The notes beneath the pieces are model-generated. The model saw only the letters and a list, made by a program, of their open reading frames with translations. It ran no database searches and was not told the origin of the DNA. A stretch of 64,000 nucleotides of DNA from Polytrichum commune (lineage: Eukaryota; Streptophyta; Polytrichopsida; Polytrichales; Polytrichaceae): contig OX485808.1 of the NCBI GenBank assembly GCA_950295325.1, forward strand, positions 12,340,501-12,404,500. The letters run 5' to 3'. The first letter of the stretch is position 1; each line of letters starts with the position of its first letter. The position numbers were made by a program, and so were the translations under genes. Shown here one piece after another: positions 21,736-34,654 of the stretch.

Positions 21736-24700
21736 TCAACAACTAGGACTACCATGTCTATCACTATCCTCGCCCTCCTCGGCCTCTATGTCTAGATAAT
21801 CTAATATTAGGTTATTGAAAGGGCGGATGCAAAGAGGAGGTGGGGACGGTGCTTCCGCCAAGAGATTGGCAAGCCCAGCCGCATAGGAAGGGAGCTCGAA
21901 CGTTGTCGAAGGCGAAGAAAACATGTCGGCGGTAAGGACACGAATCGGGCTAGGAAATGAAGCTCTGAACAAACATGACAAGAAAAAAATTACATTAGAC
22001 AATGGCAACAACTTCAAAGCGAGAAGGAAAAAAATGAAAAGAAGAAGTTCGAAGCCAACAACGAACTTACGCACACAGCAAATCAAAGTTGCGCTTCGCC
22101 ATCTTGCGGGGGGGAGGAGCAAAAACCGATCCCCGTTGTGGGGCCACGTGCTGTGAGGTGTGTTCTTGCTCTGCCTCACGCATGGGGAGGAGGAGTGACT
22201 TGAAGATGTCGATGTCCGACTTTAAAGCCACAATATGGCGTTGAATGGAGCGACATGCAAGGACGGAACCTCCTAATACAACCAATTGCGGAAATGTAAG
22301 GAGACGGGAATGAAAGGAAAATGAAACAAGTAGAAAAAAAACAAAAAAAATCTAAAATGAAAAATGAAAAATAAGGAGATTAAGGACATACCAACGCCAC
22401 ATTGCCAATCTAATATAATGTCGTCCTTGTCCGTGAGTGCGGAGAAAAGAATAGAAAAAAAGTCGGCTCGTTTTTCACGAGCACCTCTCCATGGCACTCC
22501 GTCTTCCCTCATAGATTGGTTATTAGCATCAACGAAGCTGTTGAGCCATCCATCTCTCTTAAGATTGTACCCCTTGTCATCAACCTCCGAAGTGCGGACT
22601 CTCAAAACTGACTCATTACGAACGAGGACCTTGATGAAAAACTTGCGAGTCTGGAAGAAATCCGAACCTTAGAATTAGGAATTCTGAAAAACAAGGAAAA
22701 AACAAAATAAAAAACCCAAATGTGAGGAAAGAAAGAAATTACCAATTCGGATGGAGAAGTGGACGACTGAAGGTCGAGGTCATTCATTCCGAACCAGTCT
22801 TCGGCGACGTAGAACTCCTCCGTGTGTGCCCAATTATGAATCGACCTAGATACTTCAGGATCTGCGGCGTGTGCGAAGACTAGGACGCCGTCGTCATGCA
22901 GATTAGCACTAGCAAAGGCAAACAAAACCTCGAAGTAAGAAGGAGATCGAGTGTTCCACTTAGGAACCTCTAAAGGGGAGGCAGATATGTTAGGGACACG
23001 GAGGTTCTCGGGGACATCTGCAAAGAGAAGATCAATCCCTGTGTGAACCTTAGGCTTCGTATTAGGACGAATACGGCCCCTTCCAACATGCGAGGCAAAA
23101 ATTGAAAGAAATTAAAAAAAAAAACATAGATCAAGAATGTGGATTAAACGAAAAAAACATTGAATGTTACACTGACCTTTGTAATAAATTCCTGGATGCG
23201 ACGGTAGGCCGGAGGTTGAACCTTAGTTCGCATGAGGTCCTCTATCAGCTCCCCCATGTCGACATTCTCAATCAAAACGAGAGAAGATGACTTCTCTGAA
23301 GAAGTTGCGGAGGTATCAGGCGCGACGGCCTTCCTCTTGCGAGGAACGGAGGGGAGGGTCACACCGCTATGGGAAGGCGCAGGAACAAGGTCTGGAGCTA
23401 TGGCAGAAGGAGTTGCAGATGGACTACCGACAACAATTGTGGTTGGAGCAGCCGTACGCTGAACGGAGGCCTTAGTGTGAGAACGAGTGGACACCTGACT
23501 GGAGGCCACCCTCTTACCTTTCCCTTTACCCTTTGCAGACCCAACCTCTTTCACAATGGAGGGAGGAGGAGGAATGGGGTCTTCTTCCGGCTCCTCCTCC
23601 AGTGCAATTACCTCCGGGGCAGAGGACACCAAGCTGCTGTAAAGGGATTCCTCTGGTTCGGGAACGAAACCACGTGAACAATCCAAGTACCAGCCACCTG
23701 CGACCAAGTGCGGGTGGGGGAATTTGGTAATCTGCATGAGACTGTATACACACTGACTGTACCTCGTATCGAGCCATTCTTGGAGGAATGACGGCAAAGA
23801 AGAAGAAGGAAAAGCATTCTTGACGACAAGCTCACGATGAATGTACCTGCATAGTATAGGGTATGAGAATACGAAAAATGAAGCAAAAAAAAGAATGGAA
23901 TGAAATAAGGTAAAACAAATCAATATCAAAAAAAGGATTACCGATAAGCAACGCGCTTGATAGCAATGGGGCCTTCTTCAAATTCCAAGAGATCAAGGCC
24001 TTTGACAAATTTTAAATCTCCCTTGTCGTCAAAATGAACAAAAAATGCCTTGTCCCACAAAATCAGCCTCCAATGCTCAACGTAATTGGCAGGTTGGAGA
24101 ATATCCTCCGAGGAACCCCAGTCAATGTCAACATCCGCCTCATTCTCAAATGAAGCAATCTCAGCCTCAACCCCCTTCTCCAACTATGAAAAGAATGAAA
24201 AATAGTTTAGAAACCAGATTCCAAAAGTCATTAAAGAAATCTAAAACTAGGCATTGAAAATACACATATACCAAGCACATTGAGGTTACTGATTTCCACA
24301 TATCAGTTCTAGTAAGCTTGAAAACAGATTCTAGGATTGACTTCATAATTCATTAACCAGCCCCCTGAGGTTCCTGATTTGCACATAGTAGTTCTAGGAA
24401 ACCCGAACCTAGACTCTAGGATTGACTTCATAATTAATGAAACAGCCATTGAGGTTCCCGATTTCCACATATTAGTTGTAGTAAGCCTGAAACTAGACTC
24501 TAGGATTGACTACATAATCAAATATCAAGCCCCTTGAGGTCCCTGATTTCCACATATTAGTTCTAGTAAGCCTGAAAACAGACTATAGGATTGACTTCAT
24601 AATTCATTAACCAGCCCCTTGAGGTTCCTGATTTCCACATATTTGTTCTAGTAAGCCCGAAACTAGAGTCTAGGATTGACTTAATTATTCATTAACCAAC

Positions 24701-27700
24701 CACTTGAGTAGCATGATTTCCACATATTAGTTCTAATAAGCATGAAACATGACACAAGGCATGACTTCAAAATTCATTAACCAACCCCTAGGGGTTCCTG
24801 ATTTCCCCACCATAGTCCAATATTGGGCCTAGACACCACACATTCTAACACCCTCTCGGAACCAAGAGGGTGGCCAACTATGTATAAACCAGAATCCATA
24901 TTCTAAAACTCATTCTAAAAATCTAAGACTAGTCCTTCAAAGTCCACATTAACAAGCACATGGAGGTTCCTGATTTACACATATTAGTTCTAGTAAGCAT
25001 GAAACTAGACTCTAGGAGTGACTTTATAATCAAATATCAAGCCCCTTGAGGTCCCTGATTTCCACATTATTAGCTCGTATAGGCCAGAAACTTTACTCAA
25101 GGCTTGAATTCAAAACTCCTAGACCAGCCCCTTGGGGTTCCTCATTTCCACATATTAGTTCTAATTGGCCAGAAACTTGACTCAATGCTTGACTTCATAA
25201 TCAAATATCAAGCCCCTTAAGGTCCCTCATTTCCATATATTAGCTCTTATAGGCCAGAAACTTTACTCAAGGCTTGAATTAAAAACTCCTAGACCAGCCC
25301 CTTGGGTTCCTGATTTCCCCACAATTTTCCTATATTGGGCCTAGGCACTCCACTTTCTGTCACCCTCTCGGAACCGAGAGGGTACCGAGCTATGTCTAAA
25401 CCTGATACCATTCACTAATCTCATTCCAGAATTCTTAGACTAGTCCTACAAAGTCCACATTTTGACACTCTCTCGGAACAGAGAGGGTGCCCAATTATGG
25501 ATAATCCTTATACCATATTCTAAATCTCAATCCACAAATTCAATACTAGTCTTTCAAAGTCCACATTTTGACAAGCTCTCGGAACCGAGAGGGTGCCCAA
25601 CTATGTGTAAACCTGAAACCATATTCTAAAATTCCTTACAGAAATCTAAAATTTGAAATAAAAAACGAAGAACAAACATCATTTCGGAAACCTCGAAAAG
25701 AGAAAGGATCAAAGAGAGGAAAAAAAATTGTAGATGCACCTGAGCCCAGAATGAAGCTTTGTTGAGCCAGTTTTCAAGGACTTTCTCCCTAAGAGGGAGA
25801 GACGATGGAAATCTATTCTTATCTTTGACATCGGCAGGGGAGTTCCACCAACGAAGCCACTTGGCCTTGAAGTGGGCATCGACATGTGCAGTGGCCACCT
25901 TTTGAAGTTTTTCGATTGTCATATCAGTGACGAGGAAGGTGGAGAAATGACGGTCAATCTGCCACATACAACAGTGAAAAGGAAGAAAGAGATATGAAGC
26001 ACGACAAGATTAATAGGAGAATGAAAGACTAAATAAAAAAAACAAAGATAGGAGAGGCACCTCGTTGAAGAAATCATCACCGTTGTCCTTGTGGGCAACG
26101 GAAATGAACTTCTCAAAGTTCCGAGAACGAATGTTTTTGATCAACCTATCCTGGGCTTTTGTCATAGCCTCCCAAATTTCAGTCGAAGATCTCTGAGCCT
26201 CGGGAGTGGCCTCATGGTATAACCTTGCGGCCGTATCAGCCGCGTTTGATATCTCCCTCTGAAACAAAAAGAAAAGCATAAGGAACGCACATAAACATGG
26301 GAGAAGCAAAGTCAAGGAAAAATCACCCAACATTTACCTTGTATAAAAATTTGACGAAGACGTCTAATGTCAAGGGATACCAAGTAGGATTCTTCTCCAT
26401 CTTGGACTCACACATCTTGTAGTCCGCAACGGAAAGGAGGTCTTTAAACTCCTCTAGCCTCATCTTCCCAAACGTCCGAATACGAAGTAACTTGGCGGGT
26501 AGGTTGTTCTTAACATGGTCATGTTCCGTGGACCTAAACAAATAAAATGTTAGAGGATAAAATACAAAAAAAAAAAGATAAGCTCAAGAACATCAAATAT
26601 CGAACTCACCAGTTGATGTCATTCATAACATTAAGGAAGATGGCTGTGCAATTTCTTGGATCCACCAGAATACAATCAGTAGAGATATGCCAATCTTTGT
26701 CCAACGGGTGATGATTGTTAATGTGCCTCCACCAAGCTGTCAACCGATGGTTCCCCTCCCACACGTAGAATATTTTGCCAACAAAGCTAGCAAGGTCGGA
26801 GTCTCCTTGGAGAATGGCATCAAACTCTACATTGGCCTCCTGCCATAATGGACTCCAAGAGGCCTTGATGTCATCGGATACATCAAGGCCCTCATCGAGG
26901 TTGTTGTATGGAGAGACGTACATAGCTCGGTCACCATCACGATAACCCATCACGAACTCATTCTCCAAACGAGCAACATCAACGCCGTTGATAGGACGAA
27001 CAAGAGGAAGACAACGCAAGCGACACAATGGAATAGGGAAACGAGATTTCCCAAGAGGTTTGAATCGAACCCGCTGAATCACGGTGTTGGAATCTTGTTT
27101 ATGCGATCTCCGTACCAAAAGCTCTGTCTCAACCGGGTTCGACTCATCTAGAGGTTTTAGGTAGTCGGATACAACCGGAGCATCAATCTAAAAGGAAAGA
27201 GAAGCACAACATAAGAAGACAACACAAAAACCAAACATACAAGAAGCCGAATAAAACATTGACACACAAAAGAAAACCTCCAAAAGTTCAACGAATCAAA
27301 CACCTCTCCCTGTGAGACGTTATCAAGAGCCGCAACGAGAGCCTCAGGAGGCGAAAAATGAACATTGACATCCTCCATTAAATGCACCCGTGATACAGTA
27401 AGAGCCAAAGCCTGCGATGCCTGCATGCACAATATACATACCATGAAAATGTGACTAGATCCTAACCTGGAGTACATATATTAATCAACAGCCCATTGGA
27501 AGTTGTGATTATCCCACATTAACTCCAAAAACGAGAGGGTGCCAATGTCCCATGGAACTGAATCTAGGACTAGTACTTGAAAGTCCACATTCTGTCACCC
27601 TCTCGGAACCGAGAGGGTGCCCAACTATGTATAAACCAAAATCCATATAATAGAACTCAATCCAGAAATTCAAGACTAGTCCTCCATAGTGGGTGCCCAA

Positions 27701-30700
27701 CTATGTATAAACCTGATACCAGATTCTTAATGTCTTTCAAGAAATTCAAGACTAGTCCTTCAAAGTCACATTAGCAAGCACATGGAGGTTCCTGATTTCC
27801 ACATATTAGTTCTAATAGGCCAGAAACTTGACTCAAGGCTTGACTTCATAATCAAATATCATGCCCCTTGAGGTCCCTGATTTCCACATATTACCTCTTA
27901 TAGGCCAGAAACTTGACTCAAGGCTTGACTTCAAAACTCATAGACCAGCCCCTTGGGGTTCGTGATTTCCCCACCATATTCCTATATTGTGACTACACAC
28001 TCCACTTTCTGTCACCCTCTCGGAACCGAGAGGGTGCGGAATATATCTACACCTGATACCATATTCTAATTCTCATTCCAGAATTCTTATACTAGTCCTT
28101 CAAAGTCCACATTTTGACACCCTCTCGGAACCGAGAGGGTGCCAAACTATGTATAAACCAGAATCCATATTATAGAACTCAATCCAGAAATTCAAGACTA
28201 GTCCTCCATAGTCCACATTTTGACACCCTCTCGGAACTGAGAGGGTGCCCAACTATGTATAACTCTGATACCATATTCTAAATTTCAATCCAGAAATTCA
28301 AGACTAGTATTTCAAAGTCCACATTTGGACACCCTCTCGGAACCGAGAGGGTGCACAACTATGTGTAAACCCGAAACCATATTCTAAATTTCAATCAAGA
28401 AATTCAAGACTAGTCCTCCAAAGTTCACATTTGGACACCCTCTCGGAACCGAGAGGGTGCCCAACTATGGATAATCCTGATACCAGATTCTAAATGTCAT
28501 TCCAGAAATTCAAGACTAGTCCTTCAAAGTCCACATTAAAAAGCACATGGAGGTTCCTGATTTCCACATATTAGTTCTAGTAAGCCTGAAACTATACTCT
28601 AGGCTTGACTTCATAATCAAATATCATGCCCCTTGAGGTCCCTGGTTTCCACATATTACCTCTTATAGGCCAGAAACTTGTCTCAATGCATGACTTCAAA
28701 ATTCATAGACCAGCCCCTTGGGGTTCGTGATTTCCCCACCATATTCCTACATTGTGCCTAGACACTCCACTTTATGTCACCCTCTCGGAACCGAGAGGGT
28801 GCCCAACTATGTATAACCCTGATACCATATTCTAAATTTCAATCCAGAAATTCAAGACTAGTCTTTCAAAGTCCACATTTGGACACCCTCTCGGATCCGA
28901 GAGGGTGCACAACTATGTATAAACCCGAAATCATATTCTAAAATTCAATCAAGAAATTCAAGACTAGTCCTCCAAAGTTCACATTTGGACACCCTCTCGG
29001 AACCGAGAGGGTGCCCAACTATGGATAATCCTGATACCAGATTCTAAATGTCATTCCAAAAATTCAAGACTAGTCCTTCAAAGTCCACATTAGCAAGCAC
29101 ATGGAGGTTCCCAATATGATGTGGGGATCCCACCCCTCCACCACCCTCTCGGATCCGAGAGGGTCCCTACCAAGACGCCCCTAGAAACTTTAGACCATCA
29201 TAACTTTCTCATACGTTCTTTGATTTTGACAAATGACCCCTTCATCTTCATCTACGTTTCTTGTACATGCCAATGGACTACTCATTTGCCACATTCCGGC
29301 AAGTATTGAGGAAGTTATCCCTATTGAAAGCTAGGTCCAAAGCAAAATCTGATGTGGGGATCCTACACCTCCACCACCCTCTCGGATCCAAGAGGGTGTC
29401 TATGTGACATAGCATGCATACAAACACATACTCTCACATATCATATATCCAAAGAAATACCTCACACCTCCTTCAAAGCTAGGTCCCAAAGCAAAATATG
29501 ATGTGGGATCCTACACCTCCACCACCCTCTCGGATCCGAGAGGGTTTCTATGTGACATATCATGTACACAAACATATACTCTCACATATCATATATCCAA
29601 AGAAATACCTCACACATCCTTCAAAACTAGATCCGAAAGCAAAATATGATGTGGGGATCCCACTCCTCCACCACCCTCTCGGATCCGAGAGGGTGTCTAT
29701 GTGATATATCATGTACACAAACATATACTCTCACATATCATATACCCAAAGAAATACCTCACACATCCTTCAAACCTAGATCCGAAAGCAAAATATGATG
29801 TGGGGATTCCACTCCTCCACCACCCTCTCGGATCCGAGAGGGTGTCTATGTGATATATCATGTACACAAACATATACTCTCACATATCATATACCCAAAG
29901 AAATACCTCACACATCCTTCAAACCTAGATCCGAAAGCAAAATATGATGTGGGGATTCCACTCCTCCACCACCCTCTCGGATCCGAGAGGGTGTCTATGT
30001 GACATATCATGTACACAAACACATACTCTCACATATCATATACCCAAAGAAATACCTCACACCTCCTTCAAAGCTAGGTCTCAAAGCAAAATATGATGTG
30101 AGGATCCCACCCCTCCACCACCCTCTCGGATCCGAGAGGGTTTCTATGCGACATATCATGTATACAAACATATACTCTCACATATCATATACCCAAAGAA
30201 ATACCTCACACATCCTTCAAACCTAGATCCGAAAGCAAAATATGATGTGGGGATCCCACTCCTCCACCACCCTCTCGGATCCGAGAGGGTGTCTATGTGA
30301 CATATCATGTATACAAACACATACTCTCACATATCATATACCCAAAGAAATACCTCACACCTCCTTCAAAGCTAGGTCCCAAAGCAAAATATGATGTGGG
30401 GATCCTACACCTCCACCACCCTCTCGGATCCAAGAGGGTGTCTATGTGACATATCAAGTACACAAACATATATTCTCACATTTCATATAGCCAAAGAAAT
30501 ACCTCACACATCCTTCAAACCTAGATCCGAAAGCAAAATATGATGTGGGGATCCCACCCCTCCACTACCCTCTCGGATCTGAGAGGGTCCCTACCAAGAA
30601 GCCCCTAGAAACTTCAGACCATCATAACTTTGTCATACATTCTTCGATTTTGACAAATGACCCCTTCATCTTCATCTACGTTTCTTGTACATGCCAATGG

Positions 30701-33700
30701 ACTACTCATTTGCCACATTCAGGCAAGTATTGAGGAAGTTATGCCTATTGAAAGCTAGGTCCCAAAGCAAAATCTGATGTGGGGATCCTACACCTCCACC
30801 ACCCTCTCGGATCCGAGAGGGTGTCTATGTGACATATCATGAACACAAACATATATTCTCACATTTCATATACCCAAAGAAATACCTCACACATCCTTCA
30901 AACCTAGATCCGAAAGCAAAATATGATGTGAGGATCCCACTCCTCCACCACCCTCTCGGATCTGAGAGGGTGTCTATGTGACATATCATGTACACAAACA
31001 CATACTCTCACATATCATATACCCAAAGAAATACCTGACACCTCCTTCAAAGCTAGGTCCCAAAGCAAAATATGATGTGGGGATCCCACCCCTCCACCAC
31101 CCTCTCGGATCCGAGAGGGTTTCTATGCGACATATCATGTACACAAACATATACTCTCACATATCATATACCCAAAGAAATACCTCACACATCCTTCAAA
31201 ACTAGATCCCAAAGCAAAATATGATGTGGGGATCCCACCCCTCCACCACCCTCTCGGATCTGAGAGGGTCCCTACCAAGAAGCACCTAGAAACTTCAGAC
31301 CATCATAACTTTGTCATACATTCTCCGATTTTGACAAATGACCCCTCCATCTTCATTTACATAACCAACACTTGCAAGATTGACCTTAGAATCTAGTCCA
31401 CATGGGCCTTCCCCATGACCCTCGCGGATCCGAGAGGGTCCTTTCTTTGCGTCGGACGTATGCACCTCAAGCTTGCCAAACATGGAAGGTTTTGTAAGAT
31501 ACTCCCTACCAAAGTCATTTGAATTAAAGGATAACTGTATTACCCTAGTAAAAATTTCCGCCCTATCCCTAATCCCTTCGGCTACTTGCCTTAAATTTAA
31601 AAATTGGCTTGGTAAATATCCTAAAATATGATGCCTCAACCGGCTATATTGCCGATATTTTCTCATTTCAACCGGTCAATTAGTTGTAATTGGCCAGAAA
31701 CTTGACTCAATGCTTGACTTCATAATCAAATATCAAGCCCCTTAAGGTCCCTCATTTCCATATATTAGGTCTTATAGGCCAGAAACTTTACTCAAGGCTT
31801 GAATTCAAAACTCCTAGACCAGCTCCTTTGGTTCCTGATATCCCCACCATTTTCCTATATTGGGCCTAGGCACTCCACTTTCTATCACCCTCTCGGAACC
31901 GAGAGGGTGCAGAGCTATGTCTAAACCTGATACCATTTCCTAAATCTCATTCCAGCATTCTTATACTAGTCCTACAAAGTCCACATTTTGACACCCTCTC
32001 GGAACCGAGAGGGTGCCCAACTATGGAAAATCCTTATACCATATTCTAAATGTCATTCGAGAAATTCAAGACTAGTCCTTCAAAGTCCACATTTTCAATC
32101 ACATGGAGGTCCCCGATTTCCACATATTAGTTCTAGTAAGCATGAAACTAGACTCTAGGAGTGACTTTATAATCAAATATCAAGCCCCTTGAGGTCCTTG
32201 ATTTCCACATTAGTAGCTCTTATAGGCCAGAAGTTTTACTCAAGGCTTGACTTCAAAACTCCTAGACCAGCCCCTTGGGGTTCCTCATTTCCACATATTA
32301 GTTCTAATTGGCCAGAAACTTGACTCAAGACTTGACTTCATAATCAAGTATCAAGCCCCTTGAGGTCCCTGATTGCCACATATTAGTTCTAATAGGCCAT
32401 AAACTTGACTCAAGGCTTTACTTAAAAACTCATAGACCAGCCCCTCTGGGTTCCTGATTTCCCCACTATTTTCCTATATTGGGCCTAGGCACTCCACTTT
32501 CTGTCACCCTCTCGGAACCGAGAGGGTGCAGAGCTATGTCTAAACCTGATACCATTTCCTAAATCTCATTCCAACATTCTTATACTAGTCCTACAAAGTC
32601 CACATTTTGACACCCTCTCGGTTCCGAGAGGGTGCCCAACTATGGATAATCCTTATACCATATTCTAAACTTCAATCCAGAAATTGTATACTAGTCTTTC
32701 AAAGTCCACATTAGCAAGCACATGTAGGTTCTTGATTTCCACATATTAGCCTTAGTAAGCCTCTTACTAGACTATAGAATTTACTTAATAATCAAATATG
32801 AAGCCCCTTGAAAACCATATTTTCCACATATTATGTCTAGTAAGCATTAAACTAGACTCTAGGAGTGACTTCATAATCAAAAATCAAGCCCCTGAAGGTC
32901 CCTGATTTCCCCATATTAGCTCTTATAGGCCAGAAATTTTACTCAAGGCTTGACTTCAAAACTCCTAGACCAGCCCCTTGGGGTTCCTCATTTCCACATA
33001 TTAGTTCTAATTGGCCAGAAACTTGACTCAAGACTTGACTTCATAATCAAGTATCAAGCCCCTTGAGGTCCCTAATTGCCACATATTAGTTCTAATAGGC
33101 CAGAAGCTTGACTCAAGGCTTGACTTCAAAACTCCTAGACCAGCCCCTTGGGGTTCCTCATTTCCACATATTAGTTCTAATTGGCCAGAGACTTGACTCA
33201 AGACTTGACTTCATAATCAAGTATCAAGCCTCTTGAGGTCCCTGATTGCCACATATTAGTTCTAATAGGCCAGAAACGTGACTCAAGCCTTGACTTCAAA
33301 ACTCCTAGACCAGCCCCTTGTGGTTCTTGATTTCCCCACCATATTCCTAAATTGTTCCTAGACACTCCACTTTCTGTCACCCTCTCGGGTGCCGAACTAT
33401 GTCTACACCTGATACCATCTTCTAAATCTCATTCCAGAAATCTCAAACTCACTTGTTCTTGAGAAGCCTTGGCCTTCGCCTTGGCCTTCGCCTTGGCCTT
33501 CGAACATGGGGATGCCTTCCTCCTTGCCTCAGCTGACCCTTCCTCCGAACTGCCGAATTCTCTCCTCCCTCCGACCTACCCTAACTCCCTCCGAACTATC
33601 TCCTCCCTCCTACCCTAACTCCCTCCGAACTCTACTAGGTCTGCGGCTAGGGTTTCCTCTCCCACTTGGTCCCCGCCTAGTCGAATGCCGAGAGCCTACT

Positions 33701-34351
33701 TGCGGAGGACACTATGACATTAACCTACATTTTCTTTGACTCTCTCGGTTCCGAGAGGGTCCGTTCCTATACTACCCTCTTTCATGATGAACTCATTTAA
33801 ACAAAATGAGAACTTCCTACAACTACCTATCTGGTTAACATTCATTTTATGGGTCATTTTCCACATCCAGTCAACATGCACTTTATGAAGATTCACATTA
33901 CATACCTCAATTTCAAAATGTCATTTTCCATATAACCAAAATGTATATCTGACCCTCGTGCATCAAACCCTAAACCCATACTTACATTGCTTATTGTGTC
34001 TTCTTTTGTCTCCTCCTCCGATCCGCTCATGTCGGAATTGCTTCGTTGCTCGCTCTCTCCCATCGATGGTTCGCGTGATTCACTGTGCTCCCGTTCTTCC
34101 TCTATCTGTTCCAGCTCCTCGTTCCTGCTATATGTCCCTATCTCGTCCTCTCCGCCCGTTTTGCTCAAATCTGTTGGTGGCTCACTTCCCTGAGTACAAG
34201 TTTGCTCCTTCTTCCTAAGTTCTCTCCGTCGCCTCTGTTTAGAATTGCTAAAACTCGTGCCTCCCTTTCTTTTCTTCCTCTTTCTTCCAGGATCGGCAGT
34301 GGAGACTTGACTATTTCCTAGTTCCTTCATGTGTGCGTCCCGGTTTGCCAA
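21736..34351 (-). CDS. ParB-like / N-4/N-6 DNA methyltransferase-like protein, 12 exons
   Basis: Exons on the minus strand: 34351-33986, 27420-27304, 27187-26610, 26533-26338, 26258-26061, 25958-25740, 24183-23942, 23846-23177, 23048-22743, 22650-22392, 22272-22071, 21964-21736. All junctions use GT and AG and keep phase, giving about 1,193 residues. The acceptor at 23048 is the least certain, and exon 1 is assigned by its GTAAGT donor, phase and position. Residues 1-122 are charged with a basic nuclear-localisation-like cluster. Residues about 220-350 resemble ParB/sulfiredoxin domains (E-G-N-H-R at 305-309). Residues about 720-800 are low-complexity with a KGKGKGK run. Residues about 865-1115 fit the permuted order of N-4/N-6 methyltransferases: LLFADVPEN where D-P-P-Y is expected (about 869-877), WRGAREKRADFF, then the SAM-binding LDWQCGVGGSV (about 1044-1054). 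The degenerate catalytic motif makes activity uncertain. Some phage proteins join the same two domains. Confidence 0.72.
24250..25640. repeat. Repeat-packed intron 6 of the methyltransferase-like gene
   Basis: Six or more units of roughly 117 bp lie head to tail, built on CCTTGAGGTTCCTGATTTCC, ACATATTAGTTCTAGTAAGC and GATTGACTTCATAATCAA. Four palindromes with the core CTCGGAACCGAGAG or a variant follow at about 24851, 25362, 25465 and 25573. The same unit families fill intron 1, so two introns of one gene share one repeat family. Confidence 0.88.
27421..33985. repeat. Palindrome-bearing tandem array in intron 1
   Basis: About 30 copies of an almost perfect 22-bp palindrome with core CCTCTCGGATCCGAGAGG, or the same with AA or TT in the centre, are spread over 6.5 kb. 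One class has the AA centre and recurs every 105-106 bp (28014, 28119, 28224, 28330, 28436). A second class has the fully symmetric AT centre and recurs every 148-150 bp (29671, 29820, 29969, 30119, 30269, 30417). Between them lie palindrome-free units of about 117 bp shared with intron 6. The palindrome is more constant than the spacers around it. A last copy with a TT centre lies at about 33740, some 600 bp before the first exon. I see no exon inside the array. Confidence 0.9.
31375..31690. repeat. Unrelated insert interrupting the palindrome array
   Basis: The tandem pattern stops at about 31375 and resumes at about 31690. The insert carries one altered palindrome (CCTCGCGGATCCGAGAGG at about 31418) and ends with CAACCGGCTAT and TTTCAACCGGTCAATT. 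These resemble the CCGGTT-rich dispersed repeat at 1685 and 55762. A minus-strand open frame crosses it (31666-31295) but shows no splice signals that fit the gene. Confidence 0.5.
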
Positions 34352-34654
34352 TACTCGTCTCTCTCCTATCCTCTTCTATTAGGGCATCGCACTCACATAA
34401 TAACTCGTTCCTTTGCTTGTATTGTTCTTTATATTGCCAGTGCTTGAGGGTTAGGGTTTCCCTATTTCAGGAAGCCGTCCCATTTTTTCCCTTTTTGGCA
34501 TCCTTTCCCTATTCTTTTTATATAAACATTACTTCTACGTCTTCTGTTCCTTCGGTGATGGACATGGTGTCATCACAACGTTTGTCTTCACCATTCTTCT
34601 CCTATATAAATCTTTGCATCTTTGTTCATTTACGTTTGTATTTTCTCTGCCTTC
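34352..34654. promoter_or_regulatory. Shared bidirectional promoter of the two MULE genes
   Basis: Only about 300 bp separate the minus-strand start at 34351 from the transposase start. On the plus strand TATATAAA lies at 34603-34610, about 45 bp before the preferred ATG at 34655. Another TATATAAA lies at about 34517. Because transcription would begin about 30 bp after the proximal TATA box, the upstream ATG at 34622 is unlikely to be used. Confidence 0.55.

Noticed and set aside
31295-31666. A further exon of the methyltransferase-like gene on the minus strand
   Set aside because: No acceptor and donor pair keeps the phase, the sequence is AT-rich, and the exons on either side already join in phase without it.
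33198-33380. Short minus-strand open frame in the array
   Set aside because: It is made entirely of the 117-bp repeat unit.
24851-33760. Regularly spaced short palindromic repeats resembling a CRISPR array
   Set aside because: The spacers are repeated and not unique, the spacing is 105-150 bp, the setting is a eukaryotic intron, and no cas-like gene is present.
34622-34654. Upstream ATG at 34622 as the transposase start
   Set aside because: It lies only about 12 bp after the best TATA box, so transcription would probably begin downstream of it.
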